Assembly: GCA_029007985.1 (NCBI GenBank)
Contig: JAQXIW010000017.1
Span: 1-64,000 of the forward strand
Reading direction: 5' to 3'
Source of the DNA: Oscillospiraceae bacterium
GTDB taxonomy: Bacteria > Bacillota > Clostridia > Oscillospirales > Ruminococcaceae
Length of the DNA: 64,000 nt
The notes beneath the pieces are model-generated. The model was not told where the DNA came from, did no database searches, and saw only the letters and a program-made list of their open reading frames with translations. The position numbers were made by a program, and so were the translations under genes. Positions 33,313 to 43,051 of the stretch are shown here, piece by piece (position 1 is the first letter of the stretch; every line of letters begins with the position of its first letter).

Positions 33313-33531
33313 ATGGCTAAAGATGATGTAATCGAAGTCGAAGGAACAGTTGTCGAGGCTATGCCAAACGCAATGTTCCAAGTTGAACTCGCAAACGGTC
33401 ACCGTTTGCTCGCTCACATTTCAGGCAAACTCAGAATGAACTACATTCGTATTTTGCCGGGCGATAAGGTAACAGTTGAAATGTCACCTTACGACTTAAC
33501 AAAGGGGCGCATTACTTGGCGTTCCAAATAA
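33313..33531 (+). CDS. infA: Translation initiation factor IF-1
   Basis: 72 residues, a single OB fold: [51 protein letters not shown] and the end RITWRSK. IF-1 occupies the 30S A site at initiation. The ATG follows ATAGGAG. Confidence 0.98.
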   Translation: MAKDDVIEVEGTVVEAMPNAMFQVELANGHRLLAHISGKLRMNYIRILPGDKVTVEMSPYDLTKGRITWRSK

Positions 33532-33564
33532 TCACACACACAGCATTTTAGGAGGTTACGAATT

Positions 33565-33678
33565 ATGAAGGTAAAGCCATCCGTTAAACCAATGTGCGAA
33601 AAATGCAAGGTTATCAAGAGACACGGTAAAGTTATGGTAATCTGCACAAATCCAAAACACAAACAGCGTCAGGGTTAA
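33565..33678 (+). CDS. rpmJ: 50S ribosomal protein L36, zinc form
   Basis: 37 residues, too short for the ORF track: [20 protein letters not shown], then [13 protein letters not shown]. The zinc ligands C11, C14, C27 and H32 are present. The ATG follows AGGAGG, between infA and rpsM as usual. Confidence 0.97.
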   Translation: MKVKPSVKPMCEKCKVIKRHGKVMVICTNPKHKQRQG

Positions 33679-33708
33679 TGACAGTATAATTAACAGGAGG
33701 TAAGATAT

Positions 33709-34080
33709 ATGGCTCGTATATCAGGTATTGACTTACCAAGAGAAAAGCGCGTTGAAATCGGCCTTACATACATTTACGGTATCGGTCTTTCAACATCACA
33801 GAAGCTTCTCGCAGCTGCCGGCGTAAATCCGGACACAAGAGTAAAAGACCTTACAGATGAAGAAGTACAGGCAATCAGAGATCAGATAGAAGCACAGCAG
33901 GTCGTAGTAGAAGGCGATCTCAGAAGACAGACAGCTCTTGACATCAAGAGACTCACAGAGATCGGCTGCTACAGAGGCGTCAGACACCGCAAAGGTCTCC
34001 CGGTTCGCGGTCAGAGAACAAAGACAAACGCAAGAACACGCAAGGGCGCCAAAAAGACTGTTGCTAACAAAAAGAAGTAA
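33709..34080 (+). CDS. rpsM: 30S ribosomal protein S13
   Basis: 123 residues with [34 protein letters not shown] and [29 protein letters not shown]13 bridges to the 50S subunit. The ATG follows AGGAGG. Confidence 0.98.
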   Translation: MARISGIDLPREKRVEIGLTYIYGIGLSTSQKLLAAAGVNPDTRVKDLTDEEVQAIRDQIEAQQVVVEGDLRRQTALDIKRLTEIGCYRGVRHRKGLPVRGQRTKTNARTRKGAKKTVANKKK

Positions 34081-34096
34081 TTAAGGAGGCTAAAAA

Positions 34097-34489
34097 ATGG
34101 CAGTTAAAAAGACAACAACTCGCAAGAGAATTCAGCGTAAAAATATTGAACGCGGTGCTGCTCATATTCAGTCTACTTTTAACAACACAATTGTTACAAT
34201 TACAGACGTTCAGGGCAACGCAATTTCATGGTGCAGCGCAGGCGGCCTCGGTTTCAGAGGTTCAAGACAGGCTACACCTTATGCAGCACAGATGGTTGCA
34301 GAGACAGCTGCAAAGGCAGCTATGGAACACGGCCTCAAAACAGTTGAGGTTTTCGTAAAGGGTCCGGGTCAGGGCAGAGAATCCGCTATCAGAGCTCTTC
34401 AGGCAGCAGGCCTTGAAGTAACAATGATTAAAGATGTTACACCTATCCCGCACAATGGTTGTCGTCCACCTAAGAGAAGACGCGTTTAA
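34097..34489 (+). CDS. rpsK: 30S ribosomal protein S11
   Basis: 130 residues with [46 protein letters not shown] and the end [14 protein letters not shown]11 lies on the platform near the Shine-Dalgarno helix. The ATG follows AAGGAGG. Confidence 0.98.
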   Translation: MAVKKTTTRKRIQRKNIERGAAHIQSTFNNTIVTITDVQGNAISWCSAGGLGFRGSRQATPYAAQMVAETAAKAAMEHGLKTVEVFVKGPGQGRESAIRALQAAGLEVTMIKDVTPIPHNGCRPPKRRRV

Positions 34490-34509
34490 TACAAATAGGA
34501 GGAACTAAT

Positions 34510-35112
34510 ATGGCAAAGAATATGCAGCCAATCGCAAGACGTTGCAAGGCCTTGGGTATCTCACCGGCAGTTATGGGCTATGACAAAAAGACAACAACTC
34601 GTAACCCTGGCAACGGCATGCGCAAAAAGCAGTCTGAATATGCTCTTCAGCTCAAAGAAAAGCAGAAGCTTAAATTTATATACGGCGTTCTTGAAAAGCA
34701 GTTTGCCGGCTATTTCGCAATGGCAGAACGCAGAGAAGGTATGGCAGGTGAAAACCTCCTCACAATTCTCGAATCCCGTCTTGACAACGTTGTATTCCGT
34801 CTCGGCTTTGCATCTACACGCCGTGACGCAAGACAGCTTGTCAACCATGCTCACTTCACAGTAAACGGCAGAAAAGTTGACATTCCGTCATATCAGGTTA
34901 AGGCCGGCGACGTTATCGCAGTACGCGAGCGCTCAAAGTCTTCTCCGAAATTTGCTCAGTATGCAGCAGCAGACGCTCCGCTGGTAATCGTACCGGCTTG
35001 GCTCAGCCGCGACGCAGCTGAACTCAAAGGCACTGTGCTCCGCGCACCGGAACGCAGCGATATTGAATTCGAGGTTTCAGAACATCTTATCGTCGAGCTT
35101 TATTCTAAATAA
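34510..35112 (+). CDS. rpsD: 30S ribosomal protein S4
   Basis: 200 residues with an S4 RNA-binding domain ([41 protein letters not shown]). The N-terminus has one Cys, so this is the zinc-free form, unlike S14, L24, L28, L32 and L36 here. S4 initiates 30S assembly and often represses its own operon. Confidence 0.98.
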   Translation: MAKNMQPIARRCKALGISPAVMGYDKKTTTRNPGNGMRKKQSEYALQLKEKQKLKFIYGVLEKQFAGYFAMAERREGMAGENLLTILESRLDNVVFRLGFASTRRDARQLVNHAHFTVNGRKVDIPSYQVKAGDVIAVRERSKSSPKFAQYAAADAPLVIVPAWLSRDAAELKGTVLRAPERSDIEFEVSEHLIVELYSK

Positions 35113-35174
35113 TCCATCTAAGCAAATTAGCAGTTATAAAACTATTTTTAAGCTTATAATCGGAGGATTAACGA

Positions 35175-36131
35175 ATGATAGAAATCGAAAAACCAAGAAT
35201 CAAAACACGGGTTTTATCAGACGACGGCAGATACGGTAAATTTGTTGTTGAACCTCTTGAAAGAGGCTTCGGCATCACACTCGGCAACTCGCTCAGAAGA
35301 ATTCTTCTTTCATCTCTTCCGGGCGTAGCCGTAACAAGCGTGAAAATCGACGGCGTTCTCCACGAGTTCACAACAATTCCGGGCGTCAAGGAAGATGTCA
35401 CAGACATCATCCTCAATGTCAAGGGCATCACGGCAAAGCTTTACTGCGATGAAGTAAAGACTGTGCGTATCAACGCTGTGGGTCCATGCGAAGTAACGGC
35501 AGGCTCAATTGAGGCAGACAGTGACATCGAGATTCTTAATCCTGATTGGCACATCGCCACATTGAGCGAAGGTGCTAAACTTGTAATGGAACTCACATTC
35601 GATAAGGGACGTGGTTATGTTCCGGGCGATAAGAATAAGAAAACACAGGAATACACAACACTGGGAATTCTTCCTACAGACAGCATTTATACTCCTGTCG
35701 TAAAGGCTAACTACTCGGTTGAAAATACGCGTGTAGGTCAGATAACAGACTATGACAAACTCACACTTGAGGTTTGGACAAACGGCGTTATCACAGCCAA
35801 CGAAGCCATGAGTATAGGCGCAAGAATCCTCATCGACCATCTTGAACTCTTTGTCGGTCTCGCCGACGACGTTTCAAGACCGGTGATGGTTGAAACAGGC
35901 AAGGATGAAACAACAAATAAGGGTCTCGGAGAAATAACAATTGAAGACTTAGACCTTTCGGTCCGTTCCTTCAACTGTCTCAAGAGAGCCGGCATCCACA
36001 CTGTTGGAGACCTTGTAGGTAAATCCGAGAGCGAAATGATGAAAGTCAGAAATCTCGGCAGAAAGAGCTTTGAAGAAGTCATGCAGAAAATGGCTGCTTT
36101 GGGCTTAAAATTCCCAAAAGATGAAGAATAA
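35175..36131 (+). CDS. rpoA: RNA polymerase alpha subunit
   Basis: 318 residues. The NTD has [31 protein letters not shown]. The CTD has [47 protein letters not shown], which binds UP elements and activators. The ATG follows CGGAGGA after a 62-nt gap. No rpoZ was found beside gmk in this window. Confidence 0.98.
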   Translation: MIEIEKPRIKTRVLSDDGRYGKFVVEPLERGFGITLGNSLRRILLSSLPGVAVTSVKIDGVLHEFTTIPGVKEDVTDIILNVKGITAKLYCDEVKTVRINAVGPCEVTAGSIEADSDIEILNPDWHIATLSEGAKLVMELTFDKGRGYVPGDKNKKTQEYTTLGILPTDSIYTPVVKANYSVENTRVGQITDYDKLTLEVWTNGVITANEAMSIGARILIDHLELFVGLADDVSRPVMVETGKDETTNKGLGEITIEDLDLSVRSFNCLKRAGIHTVGDLVGKSESEMMKVRNLGRKSFEEVMQKMAALGLKFPKDEE

Positions 36132-36145
36132 AAGGAGTAACTCAC

Positions 36146-36487
36146 ATGCCAGGTACAAGAAAACTCGGTAGAACAAGTGAACACCGCAGAGCTATGATGA
36201 GAGCAATGGTTACATACCTTCTTGAAAACGGCAAAATCGAAACAACTGTTTCAAGAGCCAAAGAAGTAAGAATTGCTGCTGAAAAAATCATCACTCTCGG
36301 CAAAAATGATACACTGCATGCAAAGAGACAGGTATACGGCTACGTAACAAAAGAAGATGTAGCAAGAAAAGTCTTTGATGAAATTTCACCAAAATACGAA
36401 GACCGCAACGGTGGTTATACAAGAATCATCAAAATCGGCGCTCGTCGCGGTGACGCAGCTGAAATGGCAATTATCGAACTTGTTTAA
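36146..36487 (+). CDS. rplQ: 50S ribosomal protein L17
   Basis: 113 residues with [38 protein letters not shown] and the end [12 protein letters not shown]. Last gene of the long ribosomal transcript, followed by a terminator. The cobalt ECF genes and truA often found next in Firmicutes are absent. Confidence 0.98.
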   Translation: MPGTRKLGRTSEHRRAMMRAMVTYLLENGKIETTVSRAKEVRIAAEKIITLGKNDTLHAKRQVYGYVTKEDVARKVFDEISPKYEDRNGGYTRIIKIGARRGDAAEMAIIELV

Positions 36488-36506
36488 TCGTAATTGATAA
36501 ATATTA

Positions 36507-36540
36507 AGAGTCCGTCTGTGTGGCGGACTTTTATTTTTAT
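36507..36540 (+). terminator. Terminator of the ribosomal super-operon
   Basis: AGTCCGTC (36509-36516), loop TGTGT, GGCGGACT (36522-36529) with one G-U pair, then TTTTATTTTTA. Confidence 0.88.
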
Positions 36541-36601
36541 ATAAAAAATAACATATTTTTTGTAAGATATTTAGAATTCGGTTAATATTCACACAATAAA
36601 C

Positions 36602-36630
36602 TTTATATTATATTCTCTATATGATATTAT
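36602..36630 (+). promoter_or_regulatory. Promoter of the SGNH surface protein gene
   Basis: TGATATTAT (36622-36630) is an extended -10, with TTTATA 17 bp upstream as a weak -35. Confidence 0.5.
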
Positions 36631-36664
36631 ATATCGAGATAAATACCTAACATCAGGGGGCATT

Positions 36665-38872
36665 ATGACTGAAAAATCAGGTAAAAAGAACAGCATACAA
36701 AAGAGTATAAGATATATCATAAAAAGGGCAAAACGGGGCAGCAAGCCCCACATAGCGCTTATTGCGGGCTTTGCCGTATGTATAGTGCTTATATTTGCGC
36801 TGTTTGTCGGCGCTGTTTTCGGCGGCGGCAAAAATGCGGCCTCCGACGGCGAAGATATGTCTCAAAACGAGCTTGATGCCGAATACAACCCGCGGGACGA
36901 GGCGCTCGACACCGACCAGCTGGGCGTCACCGTTTTGCAGGAAACAGCCGACGCCGGCAAGGATTATATAGACGAAACGCTGTTTATCGGCGACTCCAAC
37001 ACCGTGCGCACAATGCTGTACGGCTACACCACATGGGACAATGTCATCGCCGCCGTATCAATGGGCGTACAGCACATTGACAATTTACAGTTGGTCTATT
37101 TCAAAGGATACAAAAATCCGATGACGGTAATTGAGGCAGTAGAAGTCTATCAGCCGAAGAGAATAATAATCACCTACGGCACCAACAATCTGTTTATGGA
37201 CACCGATGAATTTATCGAGCGGTACAGAAAACAGCTCAAAAAAATATACGACGCCTATCCTTATTCCGACATTATAGTAAATGCCGTTCCGCCGCTTGAC
37301 AAAGAGAGAGAAAATACCCTCCTCACAATGCAGGCGGTCGACAAAATGAATAAGGCTATTGCGGAAATGTGCAAAGAAGAGGGGTATAAGTTCCTGAACT
37401 CATCCGAGGCGCTCAAAGACCGGAAAACGGGCTTTGCCAAAAAGGATTACACGATAGGCGACGGAGTGCACCTGTCGATGAAGGGCATGGAAGCTCTTAT
37501 GAACTATATCACCACCCACGCCTACATAACGGAAGACACCCGCCCGAAGCCGTTGAAGAAAGTACCGGCAAGGGACGAGACGCCGACGGGTATCATCACC
37601 GAAGACCCGATTGCCGTCCGCGGCACAAGAATAACGATAAATTTTGTGTCCTCCGACACCGAATTGGGAAAAATCAGCGGTGAAATTCAGCAAAAGGTCA
37701 AGAGAACGCTGTCAACAACAGAGGTCATTGCGGAGCCTGCGACGGAAAACGGAGGCATTTTCACCGGCTGGAGCTGTGACTACGAGGGGCTGTCTTCAAA
37801 ATCCGATGAAAAAATCAAATTCACCGTGCCGAAAGTCGATGAAAATGTCACGGAAATTACAGTCACCGCAAATTTTGCAAAGGCGAGCATAAACATTAAA
37901 AAGGATTCCGAAATAGTAAACAGCATTTCGCTCAACAGCGGCGAGACCGCAATTCTCAACGCGGCGATTGTCGGCAATTTCCAAGGCGACAAGACTGTCG
38001 AGTGGGAGAGTGAGGACAAAACCGTGGCCACGGTCGACAAAAACGGCGTTGTAAAGGCTGTTTCCGGCGGCACGACAAAAATATATGCGTCTATTTGCGA
38101 GGGCAAAATTTACGCCTATACGACAGTCACCGTAAAACAGGCTTTGGAATCAATTTCAATTTCCGGCGATTCGGGTATGAAGCCGGGCGCGACTGCACAG
38201 CTTAAACTTGTTCTGAATCCGGAGGGCGCAAACGCCAATGCCGACGACGCTGTATGGAGTTCCGACAACGACAGCGTGGCGACGGTCTCGCAAAGCGGTC
38301 TTGTAACCGCAAAGGGCGAAGGCACGGTCACAATAACCGCAAAACTTGACAAGCATGAGGCAAAGCACAAAATAACCGTGACGGCGTCAAAGCCGCTGCA
38401 ATCAATACAAATTTCCGGCAACACAACCCTTGAAATCGGTGAGTACACACAGTTGACGGTCACATTTACACCGAGCGACACCACCGACAGCAAGAGCGTA
38501 AAATGGTCGTCCTCCGACACTTCCGTCGCAACGGTAACAGAGGGTAAGGTCACCGCCGAAGGGGCCGGAACGGCGAAAATCAAGGCTGTGTCCGGCAACT
38601 GTGAGGCGGAGATAACAATAACCGTCAATGCGGCGCCTACGCCGCCGCCTCACACTCACGAATGGACGGAAACAGCCAGAGTCGAAGCCGGCCCGGGCAC
38701 AGACGGCTCGGTCACTTATTCCTGCACTTGCGGAGAGACAAAGACGGAGATTATACCGGCGTTGCCTGTGATAGAAGAGCCGCAGCCGAGCCGGGAGCCG
38801 CCTGCCGACCCTACTCCTGCACCGCCGGAACGGCAGGATCCTCGGCCGCGGCGGCCGGATAGCGTAGAGTAA
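36665..38872 (+). CDS. Membrane-anchored SGNH hydrolase with Ig-like (BIG2) repeats
   Basis: A 735-residue surface protein. A basic cytoplasmic start and helix (about 30-52) act as signal anchor. Residues 104-288 form an SGNH/GDSL hydrolase with FIGDSN (Ser111), ITYGTNN (block III Asn) and GDGVHLS (Asp266, His269). A repeat-like domain at about 310-410 contains GGIFTGWSCDYEG. Three BIG2-type Ig folds follow, each with a W-S/E-S-x-D-x-x-V-A-T-V core. Next is HTHEWTETA...SCTCGETKTEIIPAL, a motif common on Clostridia surface proteins, then a Pro-rich basic end. No LPxTG is seen, so anchoring is by the N-terminal helix. Deacylation of a wall or host glycan is plausible but inferred. It is monocistronic after the ribosomal operon. 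Confidence 0.87.
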   Translation: MTEKSGKKNSIQKSIRYIIKRAKRGSKPHIALIAGFAVCIVLIFALFVGAVFGGGKNAASDGEDMSQNELDAEYNPRDEALDTDQLGVTVLQETADAGKDYIDETLFIGDSNTVRTMLYGYTTWDNVIAAVSMGVQHIDNLQLVYFKGYKNPMTVIEAVEVYQPKRIIITYGTNNLFMDTDEFIERYRKQLKKIYDAYPYSDIIVNAVPPLDKERENTLLTMQAVDKMNKAIAEMCKEEGYKFLNSSEALKDRKTGFAKKDYTIGDGVHLSMKGMEALMNYITTHAYITEDTRPKPLKKVPARDETPTGIITEDPIAVRGTRITINFVSSDTELGKISGEIQQKVKRTLSTTEVIAEPATENGGIFTGWSCDYEGLSSKSDEKIKFTVPKVDENVTEITVTANFAKASINIKKDSEIVNSISLNSGETAILNAAIVGNFQGDKTVEWESEDKTVATVDKNGVVKAVSGGTTKIYASICEGKIYAYTTVTVKQALESISISGDSGMKPGATAQLKLVLNPEGANANADDAVWSSDNDSVATVSQSGLVTAKGEGTVTITAKLDKHEAKHKITVTASKPLQSIQISGNTTLEIGEYTQLTVTFTPSDTTDSKSVKWSSSDTSVATVTEGKVTAEGAGTAKIKAVSGNCEAEITITVNAAPTPPPHTHEWTETARVEAGPGTDGSVTYSCTCGETKTEIIPALPVIEEPQPSREPPADPTPAPPERQDPRPRRPDSVE

Positions 38873-39030
38873 TACGATACCCCCGCGGTGAAGATAATAT
38901 TGACCGTGAAATTAAGGGCTATTCATTGCACTTTGATTTAAGGATATTTTTCATCACCGTTATCATCAAAACCGTAAACTTTCCACGCTGACCGATGTTC
39001 TCAAAAGGACATAAAAACAACGCATAAACA

Positions 39031-39110
39031 AAACGGCATTTATTGTCCAAAACCCGACTCAATCAACTTATCGGGCTCGGACGACAAATGCCGTTTATTT
39101 ATTTTGTTTT
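39031..39110. terminator. Large bidirectional terminator with nested hairpin
   Basis: AAACGGCATTT (39031-39041) pairs with AAATGCCGTTT (39086-39096), and the stem continues inward to TTGTCC/GGACGA with one mismatch and one G-U pair. A smaller CCCGA/TCGGG stem sits in the loop. T-rich sequence follows on the plus strand. It lies between the convergent surface-protein and mtaB genes. Nothing else is recognised in 38873-39030. Confidence 0.75.
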
Positions 39111-40401
39111 ATTTCACCGCTCCGCATGTCATTTTTGCGCCGTCTATTCCGGTCAATTTCACCTTTACGATGTCACCGGATTTGTACCCCTCATCTTTTA
39201 TCAAAACCGGGATATAGCGTGTTGTATAGGCTGTATAATAACCGTCTGCGGTTCTTGCTTCGAGCAGAGCTTCGTCCTCCATACCTATGTAGTCGGCATA
39301 TACTCTGTCTCTCGTCTGCTCGGATTTATATATCATTGTGCGGTTTCTGTCCTGCTTTGTTTTGTTGTCCAGCTGATTTGGCATGGTCGCGCCTCTTGTG
39401 CCCTCGCGCGGCGAATAAGGGAATGCGTGCACTCTTGTGAATTTACAGCTCTGAACAAAAGCCAAGCTGTCGAGAAAGTCCTCTTCGGTTTCACCCGGAA
39501 AACCGACTATGACATCGGTGGTAAAGCTCGGCCTGTCAAACAGCTCTCTCATTCTGTTCATCATATTTGTATAAAAAGCCCTGTCGTATCGTCTGCCCAT
39601 GGCTTTCAGAGTTTTGTCGCATCCGCTTTGCAGACAAAGGTGAAAATGCGGGCAAAGCTTTTTCACCTTGCTCATTCTCACCAGCATTTCATCGGTGAAC
39701 ATATCCAGCTCAAGACTTGACAGTCTTATTCTCTCAATGCCGTCCACGGTTGCAACCGCCTCAATGGCGTCGCATATGTTGATGCCCAAATCCTGACCGT
39801 AGCAGGACAGATTAACCCCGGACAGCACTATTTCTCTGTGGCCGGCGGCAGCCATCTTTTTTGCCTCGTCGATTATGCTGTCGATAGGGCGGGAGCGCAC
39901 CCGGCCTCTTGCCTTCGGAATAATACAGTAGGCGCACCATCTGTTGCAGCCGTCCTCGATTTTCATAAAAGCTCGGGTGTGAAGTCTGTCGACCTCGCTT
40001 TCAAATTCTTCAAATTTCTCATTGCTGTCGTACTGTACTATATTGACATATCGTTTTTTGTCCGCCAAATAGTTGTTTACAAGGTCGAGCACGCCGCTTT
40101 TTCCGCGGCTGCCAATAATTATGTCCGCCTCCCGTATGCCCTCCGCTTTTTCCGGAAAAGCCTGAGGCATACATCCGCACAAAACTATGACGGCGCTCGG
40201 GTTTGCTCTTCTGGCGCGTCTTATCCAGGAAATCGACTTTTTGTCGCCGGATAGAGTTACCGTACAGCTGTTGACCACATACACGTCGGCGACCTCGCCG
40301 TCCTCGGCAATTTCGTATCCGGCTTTTTTGAAAATATTTATCATAGCGGCAGTTTCCTGCTGATTAACTTTACATCCCAAAGTAAAAAAACAAACCTTCA
40401 T
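39109..40401 (-). CDS. mtaB: tRNA t6A37 methylthiotransferase MtaB
   Basis: A 430-residue radical-SAM enzyme. The UPF0004 domain has LGCKVNQQE, VNSCTVT and LCGCMPQ, with cysteines for the auxiliary 4Fe-4S cluster. The radical-SAM core has IEDGCNRWCAYCIIP. A TRAM domain closes the protein. The CKVNQ signature separates MtaB from MiaB. It converts t6A37 to ms2t6A37 in tRNAs reading ANN codons. The ATG at 40401 follows AAGGAG; the ORF-track start eight codons upstream is inside the leader. Confidence 0.93.
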   Translation of the reverse strand: MKVCFFTLGCKVNQQETAAMINIFKKAGYEIAEDGEVADVYVVNSCTVTLSGDKKSISWIRRARRANPSAVIVLCGCMPQAFPEKAEGIREADIIIGSRGKSGVLDLVNNYLADKKRYVNIVQYDSNEKFEEFESEVDRLHTRAFMKIEDGCNRWCAYCIIPKARGRVRSRPIDSIIDEAKKMAAAGHREIVLSGVNLSCYGQDLGINICDAIEAVATVDGIERIRLSSLELDMFTDEMLVRMSKVKKLCPHFHLCLQSGCDKTLKAMGRRYDRAFYTNMMNRMRELFDRPSFTTDVIVGFPGETEEDFLDSLAFVQSCKFTRVHAFPYSPREGTRGATMPNQLDNKTKQDRNRTMIYKSEQTRDRVYADYIGMEDEALLEARTADGYYTAYTTRYIPVLIKDEGYKSGDIVKVKLTGIDGAKMTCGAVK

Positions 40402-40428
40402 ATTTGCTCCTTGCGTTTTATTCAAAGT

Positions 40429-40457
40429 ATTATAGCAAAATTTTTACAAAAACTCAA
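40429..40457 (-). promoter_or_regulatory. Sigma-A promoter of mtaB
   Basis: On the minus strand TTGAGT (40452-40457), a 17-bp spacer and TATAAT (40429-40434). Confidence 0.78.
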
Positions 40458-40552
40458 CATTGCATTAAACGCCGGGCAAAAAATGTCAAGAGTGAATAAT
40501 GACAAATCTTTTAACCCTTTGATTTATATATCGCCGAAATGGCTATATTTTA

Positions 40553-40581
40553 TTGACACGCACAAATAACTATTGTAAAAT
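40553..40581 (+). promoter_or_regulatory. Sigma-A promoter of pgi
   Basis: TTGACA, a 17-bp spacer and TAAAAT (40576-40581), giving a leader of about 30 nt. Confidence 0.8.
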
Positions 40582-40617
40582 TGATATAAGAAAGAGTATA
40601 CAGAAAGAGGGATAGTA

Positions 40618-41949
40618 ATGTCAGTTACATTTAACGGTAAATATCTCGACGGCTTCGTATCCGCCGATGAATTTTCCAACATATATCCGCAGGTGGAAAC
40701 GGCTCATCGCATTGTGACGGACAAAACCGGCGCAGGCAATGATTTTCTCGGCTGGCTCAATCTTCCTTTTGATTACGACAGGGAAGAATTCGCAAGAATC
40801 AAAAAAGCGGCGGAAAAAATCAGAGGCGACTCGGATGTCCTTGTAGTAATAGGAATCGGCGGATCGTATCTCGGCGCAAGGGCTGCGATACAGTTTCTCG
40901 GCTCGGAATTTTACAATGATTTGAACCCTTTGAAAATTTACTTTGCAGGCAACAACATCAGCCCGGACTATTTGAATAAAATCATCAAACTGTGCGAGGG
41001 CAAGAGGCTGTCCGTAAATGTCATTTCAAAATCCGGCACGACGACCGAGCCGGCGCTCGCATTCAGAGTTTTCAAAAAGCTTTTGGAGGACAGATACGGC
41101 AAACGGGAGGCCGCAAAGAGAATTTACGCCACGACCGATAAGGCGAGAGGCACGCTGAAAACGCTTGCCGACAGAGAGGGCTACGAAACTTTCGTAGTGC
41201 CGGACGATGTGGGCGGCAGATATTCGGTTTTGACGGCAGTAGGTCTTTTGCCGATTGCTGCGGCGGGCTTTGACATCGACAAGCTCATGTCGGGCGCGCG
41301 GAAAGCCGCTGAAAAATACGCCGTGTGCACACCGGACAACGACTGCTACAAATACGCTCGGGCGAGAAACATTCTCATGCGCAAGGGCAAATCCGTCGAA
41401 TTGATGGCCTGTTACGACCCGGACTGGACAATGATGAACGAGTGGTTCAAACAGCTGTACGGCGAGAGCGAAGGCAAGGACCAAAAAGGTCTTTTCCCGG
41501 CGTCAGTCATATTCTCGACAGACCTTCACTCAATGGGTCAATTCGTCCAGGACGGCGCAAGAATAATGTTCGAGACGGTGGTGGATATTAAGTCGCCTAA
41601 CTGCGATTACTATCTCGAGCCGGATTCCGAAAATGCCGACGGGCTCAACTTCCTTGCAAATCAAAATATGTCAATAGTAAACAACAACGCGATGCGCGGC
41701 ACGATTTTGGCTCACACATCGGGCAATGTGCCTAACATAGTTATTGAACTCGACAAAAAAGATGAGGAAAATCTAGGCGAAATTATCTTTTTCTTTGAAA
41801 AGGCCTGTGCGATTTCAGGCTATATGAACGGCGTAAATCCGTTTAACCAGCCGGGCGTGGAAGCATATAAAAAGAATATGTTTGCGCTTTTGGGCAAACC
41901 GGGCTATGAAAGCCGGAGAGAAGAACTTCTCAAAAAATTAGGTGAATAA
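40618..41949 (+). CDS. pgi: Glucose-6-phosphate isomerase
   Basis: 443 residues, the short Firmicutes form. It has [39 protein letters not shown] for phosphate binding, [21 protein letters not shown] and [22 protein letters not shown] with the catalytic Lys region. It interconverts glucose-6-phosphate and fructose-6-phosphate in glycolysis. The ATG follows AGAGGGA. A small P-loop gene follows in the same orientation. Confidence 0.97.
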   Translation: MSVTFNGKYLDGFVSADEFSNIYPQVETAHRIVTDKTGAGNDFLGWLNLPFDYDREEFARIKKAAEKIRGDSDVLVVIGIGGSYLGARAAIQFLGSEFYNDLNPLKIYFAGNNISPDYLNKIIKLCEGKRLSVNVISKSGTTTEPALAFRVFKKLLEDRYGKREAAKRIYATTDKARGTLKTLADREGYETFVVPDDVGGRYSVLTAVGLLPIAAAGFDIDKLMSGARKAAEKYAVCTPDNDCYKYARARNILMRKGKSVELMACYDPDWTMMNEWFKQLYGESEGKDQKGLFPASVIFSTDLHSMGQFVQDGARIMFETVVDIKSPNCDYYLEPDSENADGLNFLANQNMSIVNNNAMRGTILAHTSGNVPNIVIELDKKDEENLGEIIFFFEKACAISGYMNGVNPFNQPGVEAYKKNMFALLGKPGYESRREELLKKLGE

Positions 41950-41979
41950 AGCGAAAGCTAAAATAAAGGAGATACTGTT

Positions 41980-42381
41980 ATGATTAAATTAATCGTTGGC
42001 GCAAAAGGTTCGGGCAAGACAAAGGCACTTGTCGACATGATGCACGAAAATCTCGCAAAGGTAAACGGCAACATCGTATGTATCGAAAAAGCCATGCAGG
42101 ATACATTCAATGTCAACAACAAGGTCAGACTTATTGACATCGACGAATATAAGATTGACTCTTACGACGAATTCTACGGTCTGTTTGCAGGCGTTTTGGC
42201 AGGCAACTACGATATTGAACAGGTATACATCGACGGCCTTAAGAGAACAGGTACAAAAGAGCTCGCCGACATCGGCAAACTCCTTGAAAAGATGGACTCA
42301 ATTTCGGGCGACAAGACTGTTGTAGTCACAATTTCCGCCAAGGAAGACGAGCTCCCTGACTCTATCAAAAAATACCTTTAA
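41980..42381 (+). CDS. Small P-loop protein of unknown function
   Basis: A 133-residue protein with a Walker A motif at the very start (LIVGAKGSGKTKALVDMM). A hydrophobic strand VYIDGLKRTG may be a Walker-B-like element, and TVVVTISAKEDELPDSI comes near the end. It resembles a minimal ATP-binding domain; similar Clostridia proteins are often labelled ATP-binding or PilT-like without evidence. It is 30 bases after pgi behind AAGGAGA and before a terminator, so probably co-transcribed with pgi. I do not assign a function. Confidence 0.75.
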   Translation: MIKLIVGAKGSGKTKALVDMMHENLAKVNGNIVCIEKAMQDTFNVNNKVRLIDIDEYKIDSYDEFYGLFAGVLAGNYDIEQVYIDGLKRTGTKELADIGKLLEKMDSISGDKTVVVTISAKEDELPDSIKKYL

Positions 42382-42395
42382 TCAAAAGGCAATTC

Positions 42396-42426
42396 GGAGG
42401 TGGCTTTTGTCACCTCTGTTTTTTAG
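42396..42426 (+). terminator. Terminator after the pgi operon
   Basis: GAGGTG (42397-42402), 8-nt loop, CACCTC (42411-42416), then TGTTTTTTAG. Confidence 0.8.
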
Positions 42427-42450
42427 CGGCAAAAATTGACTTTTTATATA

Positions 42451-42486
42451 TTTGTCAACTTTTTAGGTGTCTGTTTTGTTGACAAA
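42451..42486 (+). promoter_or_regulatory. Inverted-repeat operator overlapping the yceD -35 box
   Basis: TTTGTCAAC (42451-42459) and GTTGACAAA (42478-42486) are perfect 9-bp complements separated by 18 nt. The right arm contains the -35 hexamer. A repressor dimer or looped pair could block the promoter. It does not match the FapR operator known at related yceD-rpmF-plsX loci. Confidence 0.45.
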
Positions 42487-42507
42487 CAGCCGCAAAGTAT
42501 ATATAAT
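42479..42507 (+). promoter_or_regulatory. Perfect-consensus sigma-A promoter of yceD-rpmF
   Basis: TTGACA, a 17-bp spacer and TATAAT (42502-42507), exact consensus, about 28 bp upstream of the yceD start. Confidence 0.85.
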
Positions 42508-42534
42508 ATCATTCGTAACTGATGAGGTGATTAT

Positions 42535-43035
42535 ATGTTAGTAAATCTCGGCAATATATTCACTCGTGACGATACCGAAAAAACACTTAACGCAGAATAC
42601 GATTTTTCTCATGACGACCTCAGTTATGACGCGGTTTTTACACAGCCGGTCATTTCAAATCTGCATTTGAAAAAAGAGGACAGAGACATTCGTATCAACC
42701 TGTCGGTAAAAGCTGTGGCGGACTGCACATGCGCAAGATGCTTACGCTCATTCAAAAAGGATTTTGAGTTCAGCCGCGACTTCATATTGACACCGGCCAT
42801 TATGAATGACCCGGACATTGAAATCCCGGTGGATTCAAACAAAGTGCTGGACGCAAGACTTTACACGATGCAGGAGCTCCGGCTGGAAATCCCGACGGTG
42901 CTGCTCTGCGAGGAAGACTGCAAGGGTCTTTGCCCTGTGTGCGGCAGACCGCTGAGAGAAAACTGCGGGTGTAAAATTCGGAAAAGAGTGGACCCAAGGT
43001 TATCTGTTTTAGATGATTTAGTTTTTGACGAATAA
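42535..43035 (+). CDS. YceD/DUF177 family protein
   Basis: 166 residues. It has the family core CTCARCLRSFKKDFEFSRDFIL, and the C-terminal CEEDCKGLCPVCGRPLRENCGC is a Cys cluster likely to bind zinc. YceD is almost always encoded before rpmF, as here, and is implicated in 23S rRNA/50S maturation. The ATG follows TGAGGTG. It forms a two-gene operon with rpmF; the plsX-fabH genes that follow in many bacteria are absent. Confidence 0.93.
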   Translation: MLVNLGNIFTRDDTEKTLNAEYDFSHDDLSYDAVFTQPVISNLHLKKEDRDIRINLSVKAVADCTCARCLRSFKKDFEFSRDFILTPAIMNDPDIEIPVDSNKVLDARLYTMQELRLEIPTVLLCEEDCKGLCPVCGRPLRENCGCKIRKRVDPRLSVLDDLVFDE

Positions 43036-43051
43036 AAAAGGAGAATAAAAA

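Noticed and set aside
38760-38872. Sortase signal at the C-terminus of the SGNH surface protein
   Set aside because: The end is Pro/Arg-rich with no LPxTG and no hydrophobic helix; anchoring is N-terminal.
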